DNA of 64,000 nt from Heterostelium album PN500 (taxonomy: Eukaryota; Evosea; Eumycetozoa; Acytosteliales; Acytosteliaceae): positions 434,001 through 498,000 of the forward strand of contig NW_008805066.1 in NCBI RefSeq assembly GCF_000004825.1. Reading direction: 5' to 3'. The notes beneath the pieces were generated by a model, which saw only the letters and a program-made list of their open reading frames with translations, made no database searches and was not told the origin of the DNA. Below are positions 26,150 to 37,441 of the stretch, piece after piece. The translations under genes were made by a program, and so were the position numbers. How positions within the stretch are numbered: position 1 is the first letter of the stretch; each line of letters begins with the position of its first letter.

Positions 26150-28800
26150 GACTTAAAACACAACTTTTGAAGCACTCAGAATCATTCTGCGAATTTGACC
26201 AGATTACATATCGTTGGTAAAATTGTGTTCTTAGTCCTCGAGAAAAGTATTCTCTACATGTATATGTTTCCAGTTACTTGTGTTAAATCTGTCTGGAAGG
26301 AAGCTGATCCGTACGCTGAAGTGCTGCATTCCAAAATCGATTGTTGTGTCATAGAATCGACTGAAGCTCAGAAGAATCCGTATCGAACGTAAATGTTTCC
26401 GTTTTGGTGATAAATCCGTTGAAGAGAAGATGCAAGAATGGTTGTTGGAATACTCGGAACGTGGTAAATATGAATCTCTGTTCGTCAATAAGTTGGAGCA
26501 ACCTGGTAAGATCACTGGTATGGAATGTTCTATTGACTTGGTAAAAGATGGTCGGTGGTTCTCATTCCTAAACCAGATGGGAAGTTCGTTTTTGTGTCAA
26601 CTACAAAAAAATTGAACAACTTAACGCGTCCTCTTGTGTATCCGTTTCCTCACGTGGATGACATCTACTCTGCTGCAACATGCTTCTGTGTTTAGTGTAT
26701 TTGCTTGCGCTGCGGGTTACCACTAGATTCCAGTCCGAGAAGAAGATCGCTGTGGTTGACTGCTTTCACAACGCATCGTGGTGTCTACGAATTCAATGTT
26801 ATGCCTTTCAGAAACGGTCTGAAAAATACTCCGGCATTTTTGTTATGTTAAAGGAATACATTGGTGTGTTTTGTTTTGTGTATTTTACTAAATTTGTCAA
26901 GTGCAGTGCCACAAACTTTTTTTTATTCAAAAAACAAAACAAAAATGATGATCGCATTGTCAATTTTTTTACAAATAGTATTATAATTATAAACCTACCA
27001 CAACCAACAAATATTAACCAATTGCAGTATTCTTAATTATAATAGAAAATTCATTAAATTTTGCATCTATTGCTGCACCTCTACACAGATTATTAAATAA
27101 GGACACTCGGTGAGAGTGGTCAGAGGGTTGTAAGAATGCGTCAAAACTATCATTGACCGTATGAAAGATGGTGGTATTCTTAAAATACCCGATCTTAAAG
27201 ATTTTGTGTTGGAAACCGATGCAAGTGGTGTTGGTATCGGTTGTGCGTTATTTCAGAATGGAATGTTGGTTATCGCATACAGTCGTAAGCTTACAGCTGC
27301 TGAGAAGAACTATCATTCTGGTGAATTAGAATGTCTGGGTTTGGTAGACAGTGTGAAACATTTCAGACACATCTGCTTTCTTTATTGCCGTCACTGACAA
27401 CCAAGCTTTGAAGGTATTAAATGACAAGTCTCCAAAGAACGCTCGTATCTTACGTTGGAGTATGTTCTTGCAAGGATTCAACTATGTCATTCGTTATAGA
27501 GCTGGTAAACATAATGACTTTGCCGATGGATTGTCCCGTTTTCCTGTAGATAGAGATGAGTTATGACTATCAACTTCCACTGGGTGTTTGGATGAATCGG
27601 CTCTGGATGGTTCTGGTCTGGATGGTATTGGTTCTGGTCTGTTTGGTTCTGGTTCTGGTTTGGATGGTTCAGCTCTGGATGGTAGTGGCTCTATGGAAGT
27701 TTGCGCTTTGGAGGAACAAAAGTTAAACGACTATGGTTTAACATTAGACATTATTAAAACCGAGCAAGGATGACTTTTGTATTAAAATACGTAAGGCGTT
27801 GGAAGGTACCGAATTGAAGGCTCCTGCTGATCTTCCGCTCTACTCTTTGGAAGATGATATTCTCTATTTCAATTACGATCATTCAAAAGTAAACCCGTTC
27901 AGCTCAAGGGTACTCACCAGTCGTATTTGGGTTCCACTGTCGTTACGTCATAAGGTCATGTCCTACTATCGCGATGATTTGCTTACTGGAGGTCACCTTG
28001 GTTTTATCAAAACGCTAGAGAAAATCAAATACAAGTTTTATTGGTTGACGATCATCTCGGATTTGAAGCGTTTATTACATGTGCTGTCTTCAAAGGTCCA
28101 AGATATCAAAAGAGACCTGATACTGCTATGTCGTTGGAAGTTAGTCGTCCGTTTGAATTGATTGGTGTAGATCTTATGGGTACGTTTCCTATAACTCCGG
28201 ATGGAAATAAGTATATCTTAGTTATCACCGATCATTTTACCAAGTGGCCAGAAGCATTGCTTTGCCGGATTACTCTGCTGTTACTTTTGCTGGGTACATC
28301 TATCGTGAAGTCATTTGCCGGTATGCCTGAAAAGCTGTTGTCTGACTGCGGTACGTTCTTGTCCGTGGTGGTGAAGAGGATCAACGAGATTTTCAGAATC
28401 TTAAAAGTTTATACTGCCTCGTATCACCCACAGACCGATGGTTTTGTCGAAAGATTCAACAAAACGCTTGTAGCCATGATGAAATGCTATGTTATGGATA
28501 ATCCATCCTGGAATGAATTCATATGTTCGGCTCTGTTTGCGTATCGTATCTCAGTCCATGCAAGTACTCTATGTACTCCATTCCAACTCATGTTTAACCG
28601 CAGACCTGTCACTCCATAGGACATTCTGTTGCCAAAGGATAAGATTACTGCTCATACTGGAGAGTTGTGGAATACCGCTCTAGCTAACTCACTCTGTCAT
28701 GCTCTTGAGATTGCTGCCGAGAACAACAAACGAGCCCAAGACAAGTGTATCAAGTTTAACAATGAACAAATAAAGAATCTGATGGAAAAAATTAAAAAAT
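26150..28800 (+). mobile_element. decayed Ty3/gypsy retroelement (pol remnant)
   Basis: Recognisable parts, in order on the + strand: protease/reverse-transcriptase leader fragments (26.2-26.6 kb), a reverse-transcriptase fragment (26.6-26.85 kb), the RT connection and RNase H region (about 27.06-27.56 kb; motif VLETDASGVGIGCALF), an integrase zinc-region fragment (about 27.9-28.1 kb) and the integrase core (28.15-28.62 kb; VITDHFTKWPEA, SYHPQTDGFVERFN). The order RT, RNase H, integrase defines Ty3/gypsy, the group that includes Skipper and DGLT-A in dictyostelids. The element is broken in many places and about half or more of a normal element is missing. Clear terminal repeats were not found. 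An old, inactive fossil. Confidence 0.85.
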
Positions 28801-29110
28801 AAAAAAATCAAAAAAAATTATTGGCATTCCACCCAAAATTTAATATTAAATTAAACCATTCTGGTTTTAATATATTTTTTTGTTGAATATTCAGTAGTTG
28901 ATTGCAATGGGATCAAGTTCACAAGTTGAGGGTAACCTGCAATATAAAAGAAATGAAATTATAACAATAATAAAGATATAATAGTGCGCACTCGCTGTCG
29001 ACCTGCTGAACTTACAAAGATGAAGGTTATCGCAAAGTAAACAATATGATTAATTATTTAAGATTTAAAAAATGAATATAATTTATTAAATTATTATATT
29101 TAATTTTATT
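28801..29110. other. intergenic, no gene seen
   Basis: AT-rich sequence with one more balanced island around 28,900-29,040. No reading frame or structured RNA could be supported. Confidence 0.5.
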
Positions 29111-29112
29111 AT

Positions 29113-29459
29113 TTATTCTATAGTTGAACCAATTGGATAATTTCTAAAATTATTTATTAAGGAAACATGAATTCTTTTTTGACCTAACCTCATTTTGACC
29201 AGTTGTTTAGCTATTTTAATGCCACAGGCATTACATAGAAACTCATTGTTGGGCTTTCTCCACTCAGAAGTATTTGATGTTCCGCATCTGGCACATGTTC
29301 TATGTTTTTTTCTTCCTTGAGTGGACGTCCTCTTCTTCTTTTTATTGGCAAAGGGTTGTTTATTGAGGTTGGACAGACCAGCATGGTATGATAAAAACAG
29401 TTTGATATCAAATTGTTTTGACTATGATCGTGATTATTTAGAAAATACTTGATATCCAT
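29113..29459 (-). pseudogene. GATA zinc finger gene with AT-hook, one-base frame disruption
   Basis: The minus strand starts at ATG 29459 (MDIKYFLNNHDHSQ) and runs to an AT-hook-like KRRRGRPLKEEK. The finger itself, TCARCGTSNTSEWRK...FLCNACGIK, is a good C-x2-C-x17-C-x2-C GATA finger but lies in the neighbouring frame. The two frames meet at a seven-base T run (29306-29312, + strand), so one base more in the run would give a continuous protein of about 115 aa. After the finger the frame runs to TAA at 29113. An alternative is a separate exon starting at 29421 after a CATAG acceptor. Either a recent pseudogene or a homopolymer sequencing error. GATA proteins are DNA-binding developmental regulators in these organisms. 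Confidence 0.65.
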
Positions 29460-29739
29460 GTTTTATTTACAAAGAATAAGATTTGTATTAAAAAAATAAT
29501 ATAATACTAAATGTTTTTCTCCAAAAAAATGAATGAAACATTGTTTAATTTATAGTAGAATTCAATCAGAGTTCAAAGATGGATATCACTGATCTATATG
29601 CCTGTAATGCTGTTATAGGTATTTATTCGAACAACACCTATAATCAGAGGAATGGTGTTCGAATCTTATTTACACACTTGCGATTTTATTGTGTTTAATT
29701 TGTTTTTTTTGTTTTGTTTTGAATAGGTTAGCATATGAA

Positions 29740-30480
29740 TGGATTTCAATATGATTTATAATCTTTTGAAAAAGAATTTGAGTGTTTATCATATTTTTGA
29801 TTTTGAAAATACTATGGAAATCGAAAATCATCTCTTACCTATGGTAATAATTAAACTTCAAAATAACAATCAATTTATTAAAATAGGTATCATTATATTG
29901 AAACACCTATAAATTTTTTATTCATATTTAAATGTGTTGTGAATTTTAATGTTTTAAATGTGTTGTTCTAAAAATAACCTACATAACCTACCCTTACCTT
30001 CAATTTCCCATCCCAAAAACTGATGGATTTCATATTAAATTAATAGAATACATTTTTACTAAGAGTAAATAAAATTTTTAATGAGAATCCTCACATATTA
30101 TTTAAGAAAAGAGAAGAGATGATATTCAAAAAAGGGGTACTTTTTAATATAAAAGAAAATGTTTACTATCACATTTTCTTTTTTTGTTTATAACATATTT
30201 TCTCAATCACAATAATTATACAAAGATTAGTTGAAAATTAAAAAAAATTTTCTTCAGAGTTAACCACATGATTATCAATAATATATTCATAATTCCAAAA
30301 AAGGAAACTTTAACTGTAACATGTTGTAGAGATTTATTCATAATCATAAGAGCAGAAATCTTAATAAATACCTCAAAGTTTAGAGATATTAATTTATTAA
30401 TACCCATCATTTCATATTATTGTCATTATAAAAACTGGATTTATTAAAAATGGTTATATTGATTCAAAACATAAAATAAA
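29740..30480 (+). pseudogene. degenerate coding remnants, F-box/LRR-like family style
   Basis: Around 29,760-29,850 a coding-like stretch reads KKNLSVYHIFDFENTMEI and ends in a GTAATA donor-like site. A TTTTCTTCAG acceptor-like site at 30,256 precedes VNHMIINNIFIIPKK and about 50 further open codons. The pieces do not join in phase as they stand. The second piece resembles the VNHAIKITLPKK module found at 36.1, 45.7, 46.2 and 51.5 kb. I read it as the remnant of one member of a large dictyostelid-specific family. Confidence 0.35.
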
Positions 30481-31257
30481 GAGTGGGGTATTTTAAAACA
30501 ATAAAATTATTTTAAACCACTGAATATATGAAATTGTTTTTATTTTACAATTATGTCTCTTCATCTTCTTTAAATATTCCTCATATATGTTGAATATGAA
30601 AGAGGTATGAATATATATATGAACCTCTTTTCAACACTTTCCTATTTTAGTTTTGCATAGAGAAATGAAAAAAATTTAAATCACTGATCTCAAATAAAAC
30701 TTTGTATCATCTCATGGAAAAATTGATTTTAATCACTCTTTAATTTTTAATAAAATTTATAATATTATCAATGATTTATTTTAGATTTTCATATGAAATC
30801 TAAATCATTTAATCTTAAATTTGAGTCAAATTGCCGAAAATACCATCACATTGGTTGGACAAGGTATTAATTTAAAAATGAACTAGAAGTATTTAATCGT
30901 ATGGGAGTAGTTGTTTTTGTGTTATGTATCATCTAGAAAAAATGTATCACTTATATTCATTTTTGGTGGTATTTTTTGAAGTATGAATACTGTAGGTATT
31001 TTGTTATCATATCAAAATATATAATAATAAAAAAACACACCCATTTTTTAATAAATATTCAATGCTCTACTTTGAGCTTTTGTTTTATTTTAAGTAATAA
31101 TGGAATAATTTTTTAACTTCTCACTAAAAAGCAATCAAAAAATTACTATTTAATTCGTAATATTATCAAATCTCAAATAAAAAATAAATAAAAATTATTT
31201 AATTTCAACATTAACAATTTATTTCTATTTAAAAAAAAATAAAAAATATTAACAACA
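30481..31257. promoter_or_regulatory. AT-rich intergenic / B-box gene upstream region
   Basis: Nearly pure A/T sequence with no coding frame. It probably includes the promoter of the B-box gene. Confidence 0.4.
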
Positions 31258-31713
31258 ATGAAATCTTGTGTTTTTCATAAAATAGAGGAGAATATTCTAT
31301 GTTTGAATTGTAATAGTTTTTTATGTATAAAATGTACATCTTTACATAGAAATCATTACTTTCAACCAGTAGATAAATTAAGAATCTATTTGGAAAACAA
31401 CAATTGTATCAATGAACACTATTTCAAAAAAGCTCGTATAGTCTACGCTGAAATTCAAACTGGATTGGGGAATTTAAAATCATATGTAGCTGAAAAACAA
31501 CGACGTCACCAAATGGGAGAAGTTATCAATGTACTTGAATTATATCACTACATTATCAAAGAAAGGGACAGAATCTATCTACTTCATTATATCTTCGAAG
31601 AAATCGAGAAAGATCGAACAACAATTCAATTGAACTTCTTGAGAATTGGTCATTTTTTGGCTTTTTTGTACACTTCTCTCGACAAAAATCACCCTCTAAA
31701 AATAGGTCTATAA
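31258..31713 (+). CDS. B-box zinc finger protein (151 aa, possibly only the first exon)
   Basis: Start ATG 31258 after an A-rich leader. The N-terminus is a B-box type zinc finger: C5 and H8, then C16-x2-C19, C25-x2-C28 and H-x2-H (residues 31-34). A mostly helical region of about 110 residues follows, as in dictyostelid B-box proteins where a coiled coil follows the finger. The stop at 31,711 is preceded by a possible donor (TAG|GTCTAT), so the protein may continue in a missed exon; typical relatives are longer. B-boxes mediate protein-protein contacts. Function unknown. Confidence 0.6.
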   Translation: MKSCVFHKIEENILCLNCNSFLCIKCTSLHRNHYFQPVDKLRIYLENNNCINEHYFKKARIVYAEIQTGLGNLKSYVAEKQRRHQMGEVINVLELYHYIIKERDRIYLLHYIFEEIEKDRTTIQLNFLRIGHFLAFLYTSLDKNHPLKIGL

Positions 31714-32687
31714 AATTCCCAATTATAAGTTGATGAAATCAAAGTATTATTCTCAAATAGTAATATCATCTGTAAAAATAAAATTTTTTAATATAAACAA
31801 TTTTTAATAATAAAAAATAAATTAAGTTAAATATTTCTTTTAAGCTTCACAACAAAAATCCATTGTTTTTAGCACTTTTAATAGTGATCATTTGTTCATT
31901 TGCAAATTTGATCATCAGATCAGATGCAAATGTTTTAGGTATATGTATATGTATAGATTAAAGATGAAAAGTAAAAGAACTTGAAAACAGTAAGTAAGAA
32001 CAATATTAAATATTTTATTTTATTTTTTTGCGATGTGTTTCTTTCATTCCTTCTCACTTCAAGCTTTTCTTTCTTCTTAAATTGTTTCTTATCTTGTTTA
32101 TTGTCTTGCTTCTTTGCTTCTGCTTATATTGTTCTTTCTCTTCCTATCAAATATATTTTACATTAAGATTTGTTATAATTATTTTTAATTCATACTCTCT
32201 TATCCATCCAGATAATTAGATATCTACCCTCATTTCGCGAATGATACCCAATTTCACCGTATAACCAAGATTAAATTTGCTGTCCTTGCTATTTGTTCTT
32301 AAAACGTAAGTACACAATATAAATATATGATCTTGCATGGAACTTGGGTGGCGACTGTGTATGATTAAATACATAAAGTTAATTGTAACCATATTATTTA
32401 GTATAGGAATTTTTGACCTTTATTAACCAATTGTTATCATTAACGACAGAACAATCAAAGAAGTAATGATCGATAGTAGTCGCGATATCGTATGTAAGTT
32501 TTGTTGATATTATACTAATCTCGTATGCTATCATAATAATCATCAACATAACCACAACAAAACAATATGCTTAGCTAAGGTGATAGCACCAACGAACAAT
32601 GTTGTATCATACTCTTACAAAAAACAATAACATAACCAAAACAAATTAATAATTATTAAGCAAGGTTTTTGGAAATCCCAACACCTT
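31714..32687. other. intergenic, no supported gene
   Basis: AT-rich. Two short frames around 31,981-32,219 are T-rich and look like chance openings. Confidence 0.4.
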
Positions 32688-32879
32688 TCAAATCAATAGT
32701 TTATTTGCAAATGTTTGAAAAAATTCATTATCGGAGTTTCTTGGAGTAGGAGGTGCTATGGCTTGGTTTTCATCAACCATTCTATTAATATTATTATTAT
32801 TAATGTTATTATTATCTAGAGCAGGTTTAACATTTCCAAGCAAACTTAAATTTAAAGGTGGAACAATTTTATTTTTTAA
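32688..32879 (-). CDS. orphan terminal exon of an unidentified gene
   Basis: On the minus strand a TTTTCATTAG acceptor ends at 32880. It is followed by 63 open codons: LKNKIVPPLNLSLLGNVKPA, an Asn run, then AIAPPTPRNSDNEFFQTF and ANKLLI before the stop. Composition, the Asn run and the splice site look like a genuine last exon. No upstream exon could be recognised in the next kilobase, so it may be a remnant of a gene whose 5' part was lost, or the partner exon may be too short to see. Confidence 0.4.
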   Translation of the reverse strand, partial: LKNKIVPPLNLSLLGNVKPALDNNNINNNNINRMVDENQAIAPPTPRNSDNEFFQTFANKLLI

Positions 32880-34260
32880 CTAATGAAAATTAAACTTAAT
32901 TAGAAATCTATAAATAAAAAATAATGATTCCAATGGTAATTACCATTATTATTTGTATTTTTTAGTTTAAAAGTAAAGATAAATTATCTTATAATATTGT
33001 AGAAATTTTAAATTATATTAAAGTATTTGATTACTTTTGATGTTCTGTTCTTGTTCTTATTTCATTGTTTCTATTGAAATTAGTATGCTTTTATATTTTA
33101 ATATTAAATGGTAATGTTAAATGAGATTATCTTGAGATTTAATTGTATATATTAGGCTTAAAATACAAAGATTTATAAATTCATATAAACTCACTAACAC
33201 CATCAATAATTTTATTATATATATATATATATATACTGGTTTAATTCAATCACATTTTGAATTCAAACTTGGTGGTAAAAACCACATATACTAATATGTT
33301 TAATGCTCAATCATTTTAACACAATATGATTGTGTGGTGTGTTTAACAATAGTAACCTGTTTTTATAATTATTAATCGTAAAAAATATTTGTATATTGTA
33401 TAAAGTTTTTATATCTCATTTTTATCTCAATGTCTAAAATGAATTTTAATTAGAATGTGGGCCATGAATGTAGTATAAAATAATTAGTGATACCACATCG
33501 AATTAAACCAATTTTGAAATTGAAAAGAACCAATCATAAACAAGTTCAAACATTCATTTAATAATTTTTTTTTTAAAATTTCATCTGTCATTCAAAAGTA
33601 TTACTGATTTTGTTACAACAAATTTAAAAAGACTTAAGAATTATATTATATATAAATTTTATTGTTTATTGTAGATTAATTTCTTTTTTAATCACCTATA
33701 ATATAAGTTTGTTTATCGATTTCAATGTATTTCATTTTGGTTCCAATTACTATTATTGAGACACTGGTGCACTGAAAGTAAAATTTGAATTAATTAAGTT
33801 TTTCTATCACAAAACAAACTGGCTCCCAACAACTTTCGCCTGCGCATTAATTTTAATAAAAATGAAATAATTAAAAATTAGTGGGGTTAATGTGATCTTA
33901 GTGGTTTTTTATTTTATTCGATTTATGGTTACAAGCAAGAGCCTAACAAGTTTTGTTTGGAAATCAATTAAACTTTCACCCATTTTTTAAATGATGTGTG
34001 ATGGAAGACACTTTTTTTAAATGGTGTTTGTTAAATAAATTTATTGTTTAAGTACTGTGGTATCTTGTAATATGATTATAAAATTATTTCTTTAAAATAA
34101 AAACAAAAGTGAAATTACAATGGTATGATGACAAGAATTAATAATTAAATCAAAAAATAATATATCGAGCTCTGGTGCTCAATTAATATGAAAAAGAAAC
34201 TAATAGGATGAAATTATTATAGTAGATTTATTTTTAATAAATGATAAAAAAGTAGTGTAG
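32880..34260. repeat. intergenic with dispersed repeat copy (33,715-34,250)
   Basis: No gene found. The part from 33,715 is the second copy of the repeat described at 19,826-20,440, sharing TACTATTATTGAGACACT and AAATGGTGTTTGTTAAAT blocks in the same order. An AT dinucleotide run lies near 33,218-33,234. Confidence 0.5.
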
Positions 34261-34264
34261 ATTA

Positions 34265-35200
34265 ATTTTAATTAAGGTTATACTCGTGCCGACTTTTTCT
34301 CGGAGAAGATCTTACTCATTGTAGTAACTGCGTCAATCTATATGTTAACAGTAACAAAGACGTCTCGATTCCACACAGTCAGACACCTAAGACTATACTG
34401 ACGATTCTCTTGCACAGCTTTTCTCCTGATGGTCTCGACCCAAAAGTTAACATTCAATGATCTTTAAACTCCTCAAAAGATGGGATTTTGATAATCAATG
34501 GTCAATGATACGGCTTCTATCACCGAGATCATTGTGAATCTGTATGATCCAACCAAATCTTAACACTCCAGGTATGTAATATATTGGTTTGTAGTATTAA
34601 TATATCATATTAACTCAATGAAATAAGTTGACCGTTGGTAAACTTCCTTCAAACTGCTCATTGTCTGCCCAACCAGTTATCTGGTGACACGCTACATGTA
34701 GTCAGAAGCATATCTACTCTTGTTTGCTGCTTAAGTCAATACCCACCATACCAATTAATGGCTGCATACATGACTCTGATGAACAGTGGAGTACGTTTTA
34801 TAAATTAATAGAGAAAAACATGTGAGCCAACGCAACAAGTAGTGCAGCTTTTGGCGGTCATATCAACAATGCATTACTTTGAACTACTAGGGAGACCTTC
34901 TACGAGAAGTAGGAGATAGGCGAAGCAAAATTGATCAACCACCGGATACTATAGAATGTTTAACGTATATTCTATCTAGTCTCTTGGGGTAACTCGTAGA
35001 TGGTGGAATGGTCTGCACATTTGTTTGTGTCACCTACCAGACCACGAGTTGTTGCAAGATTTGTCTATATTTTAATAGATCGAAAAACAAAGCAAGAAAG
35101 AGTGCGACAAACAATATTTCCTATGATAGAATAGACTGTGAGTTTTTTTATAAAATAAAACAATTAATATACCTTTTTTTATTACTTTCTTTTTGATTCA
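34265..35200 (+). pseudogene. degenerate patchwork including an IPT/TIG remnant and a shared repeat
   Basis: The composition is more balanced than the flanks, indicating former coding DNA. At 34,468-34,572 the + strand resembles the TIG repeat that begins SPPTQGGIVTISGQ in the intact surface-protein genes (nt pattern CTCCTCAAAAGATGGGATTT, then ATCAATGGTCAATG, then TATGATCCAACCAAATC). From about 34,640 to 35,000 there are blocks shared, on the opposite strand, with 57,290-57,450 (GGTGACACGCTACATGTAGT; TTAACGTATATTCTATC followed by CTCTTGGGG). The source of the second part is unknown. Many stops are present and nothing here looks functional. Confidence 0.45.
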
Positions 35201-36661
35201 TCTTGAAAGTGAACCAAAGAGTAAATAAATTAGTCAGTATAGAGAAGTTTTGTTGAACCTTCTGGAATCTTCCTCAGTATCATTCAATTATTAGTTGAGA
35301 TTTCAATCATTGTTCAAGCTATATATAATTGATTATCTGTATTGTTGTAGAAGGCATCTAATTTATCACCTATTACACATAATAATAGGAGTGCCTATTT
35401 TCCAATTCTACCACATGGTAGCTACATAATGAGATTATATATGATTTCTTAGTATATACTAAGAAATGAATTAGAAAATCATCACTCCTATCATTTCTAT
35501 TGAAACCCCAAAACATGTTACTGATCAATTTATCCAATGAGATATGTATTATACTATTGAAGCACCATATGTATAAAATTAAATTTATTTTTATGTGTTG
35601 CTAATTTAAATGTTTTAAATATTTTTTTCTTTGTTGTTATTGCAAGCTCTTGAAATTATTTTGATTCCAAACAATGATATTGTTCATATCAAAACTTCTT
35701 TTATCATCTTGTTACCTTTTTAGTAATATAATTTGAATAGATGTTGGTGTTGATTTGTTGTTACTATATACACTACAAATTACCCTTAGATAAACCCTAA
35801 CAATACTGAAGAAAAGAGTATTGATAATAATCATGAACCTATATTTTTCCAACCATTTGTTTTGATCAAATAAAAATTTTAACTCCTCACACAAAGAATT
35901 TGATCATTTTTACTTTTTAATGCTCAACACAAAAGTTTTTATTTTATAAAATATTATTGAGTTGTTAAATAAATATGAGAATAATAAAACATCACCTCAA
36001 CTAGAATAATATATTTTAAAAAATTGGTGGTAACAGTATAAATAAATTTTATATTTTTTCAGAGTTAACAACGCTATCAAAATCACACTACTCAAAAAGG
36101 TATATTTGAACTGTATAAAATTGTAGAAAAATTCATTGAACAAAGAATTGATAACATTCAGTTTGGTAACACCTATCCTTAATATAACAGAAATTACCTT
36201 TTTTTTTAACATTGCCAAAGAACTCTAAAAATTTGTTTTAATTCGCAGTGATCATTAATTTATTCATTCAGTTGATTGCAATCATAAAAAGAGAAATGTT
36301 TGAGGAAAAAATTTTGAGAGAAATTAGTAGGTAAAATGTGATGTGACTATAAAAAAAAAATGATTACCATATTCTTGGTATAAATCACAAAATATTAACT
36401 AATAACCTTGAAGTTTAATTTTAAAAAAAAATTGGTGTTGAATCAACAAATAATAATAAAATTTCATATCATAAAGGATAATTATAAATATTAAAAATTT
36501 CTCTCTATTTGATTCATTAATCATTTGTTATTTATTAAATATATATTTAATAATAATTCTAAAATATATTTTATCCTTTATATTTAACTATATTTAAATT
36601 AATTCATAAATAAAATTCCTGTTTTTAAATAATATAAATCTTTATAAAATTTATATTTAAA
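35201..36661 (+). repeat. upstream region of cyclin paralogue 1 with shared 5' module (about 35,870-36,480)
   Basis: The stretch 36,050-36,330 matches, in reverse orientation, sequences at 45,480-45,780, 46,010-46,300 and 51,230-51,590. It begins with an acceptor-like TTTTTTCAG followed by AGTTAACAACGCTATCAAAA and CAAAAAGGTATATTTGAAC. A second shared piece, with GATTACCATAT and AGTTTAATT, follows to 36,480. In all three loci the module lies upstream of the cyclin-like gene in the same relative direction. In this copy the frame after the acceptor closes early. Confidence 0.6.
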
Positions 36662-37441
36662 ATGTCTTTTCTTATTCAATTTCAAAGATCTGAATACCAA
36701 CTAAGGTTCAAAACCATATGCCGTAAAATAAAAGGAATACATAAGGGAAAATGGGAGTACTTTCTACTAGCCCATGGTGTATACGATTGGTTGTTGGATC
36801 ACGACCCAAACTCTATACAAAATTTACACTTCCAGAGTGTATTGGAGACAATAACGGGATCCTTTGAAAAAATATTTGGTTTATTGGTTATGTTCGATAC
36901 TATACCCTCTCATCTATGCACTGTATACTATTACGCAAATCACTATGTGTCAATGGCTGGAATCACTTATAACGAAATTTTCAACTTATTGTTAGTAAGC
37001 ACCATAGTTACTCTAAAGTTCTGGTCAGAGAGCTTCCAAGTCGAGAATTATATAGTAGCTGATATTTTCCGAATCCCACTTCGAGATTTAAATATGATGG
37101 AGCTTCATTTCCTCACTACAATCGAATACCAATTTAAAATCATAGTGGAAGATGTCCAAGTTTTATTGTCTTCAATCAACATCAAATCCATTCTCCAAAA
37201 ATCATTGCCACCTCAATTAACCAACAACAATAATTTCAATATGATATCACAAGTAACTACACCAGAAGTAATAACACCACAAGTAATACCACCATCGTAT
37301 ACAACTCAAATACAACATACAATGTCATCCAGCGAAAAATTACCACCCAGCTTCAATATGAAATGGCGCTTCCTCAGTGATTGGCGCAAAAAACTAAAGT
37401 TCAAAGGTATACAAATTGGATACTTTTTAAAATATAAATAA
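36662..37441 (+). CDS. Pho80-like cyclin, paralogue 1 (259 aa)
   Basis: Single exon. Residues about 45-170 form a cyclin box of the Pho80/PCL type: a helix ending in YYANHYVSMAGITYNEIF, then LLLVSTIVTLKFWSESF, then VADIFRIPLRDLNMMELHFL. The last is the conserved 'elN-x-lE-x-x-FL' element of that family. A Thr/Pro/Gln-rich linker follows. The C-terminus has a motif (NMKWRFLSDWRKKL) shared with the two paralogues at 44.4 and 49.6 kb. Pho80-type cyclins activate Pho85/CDK5-like kinases. Partner and role here are unknown; the fast divergence between paralogues suggests a lineage-specific family. Confidence 0.75.
   Translation: MSFLIQFQRSEYQLRFKTICRKIKGIHKGKWEYFLLAHGVYDWLLDHDPNSIQNLHFQSVLETITGSFEKIFGLLVMFDTIPSHLCTVYYYANHYVSMAGITYNEIFNLLLVSTIVTLKFWSESFQVENYIVADIFRIPLRDLNMMELHFLTTIEYQFKIIVEDVQVLLSSINIKSILQKSLPPQLTNNNNFNMISQVTTPEVITPQVIPPSYTTQIQHTMSSSEKLPPSFNMKWRFLSDWRKKLKFKGIQIGYFLKYK

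Noticed and set aside
26150-28800. Possibility that the Ty3/gypsy element is intact and mobile
   Set aside because: Only pol remnants are present, broken in many places and without clear terminal repeats.
31981-32219. Short hydrophobic frames after the B-box gene
   Set aside because: T-rich chance openings with no start context or splice sites.
33218-33234. AT dinucleotide repeat considered as an origin or matrix site
   Set aside because: Such runs are everywhere in this AT-rich genome; nothing specific supports a function.
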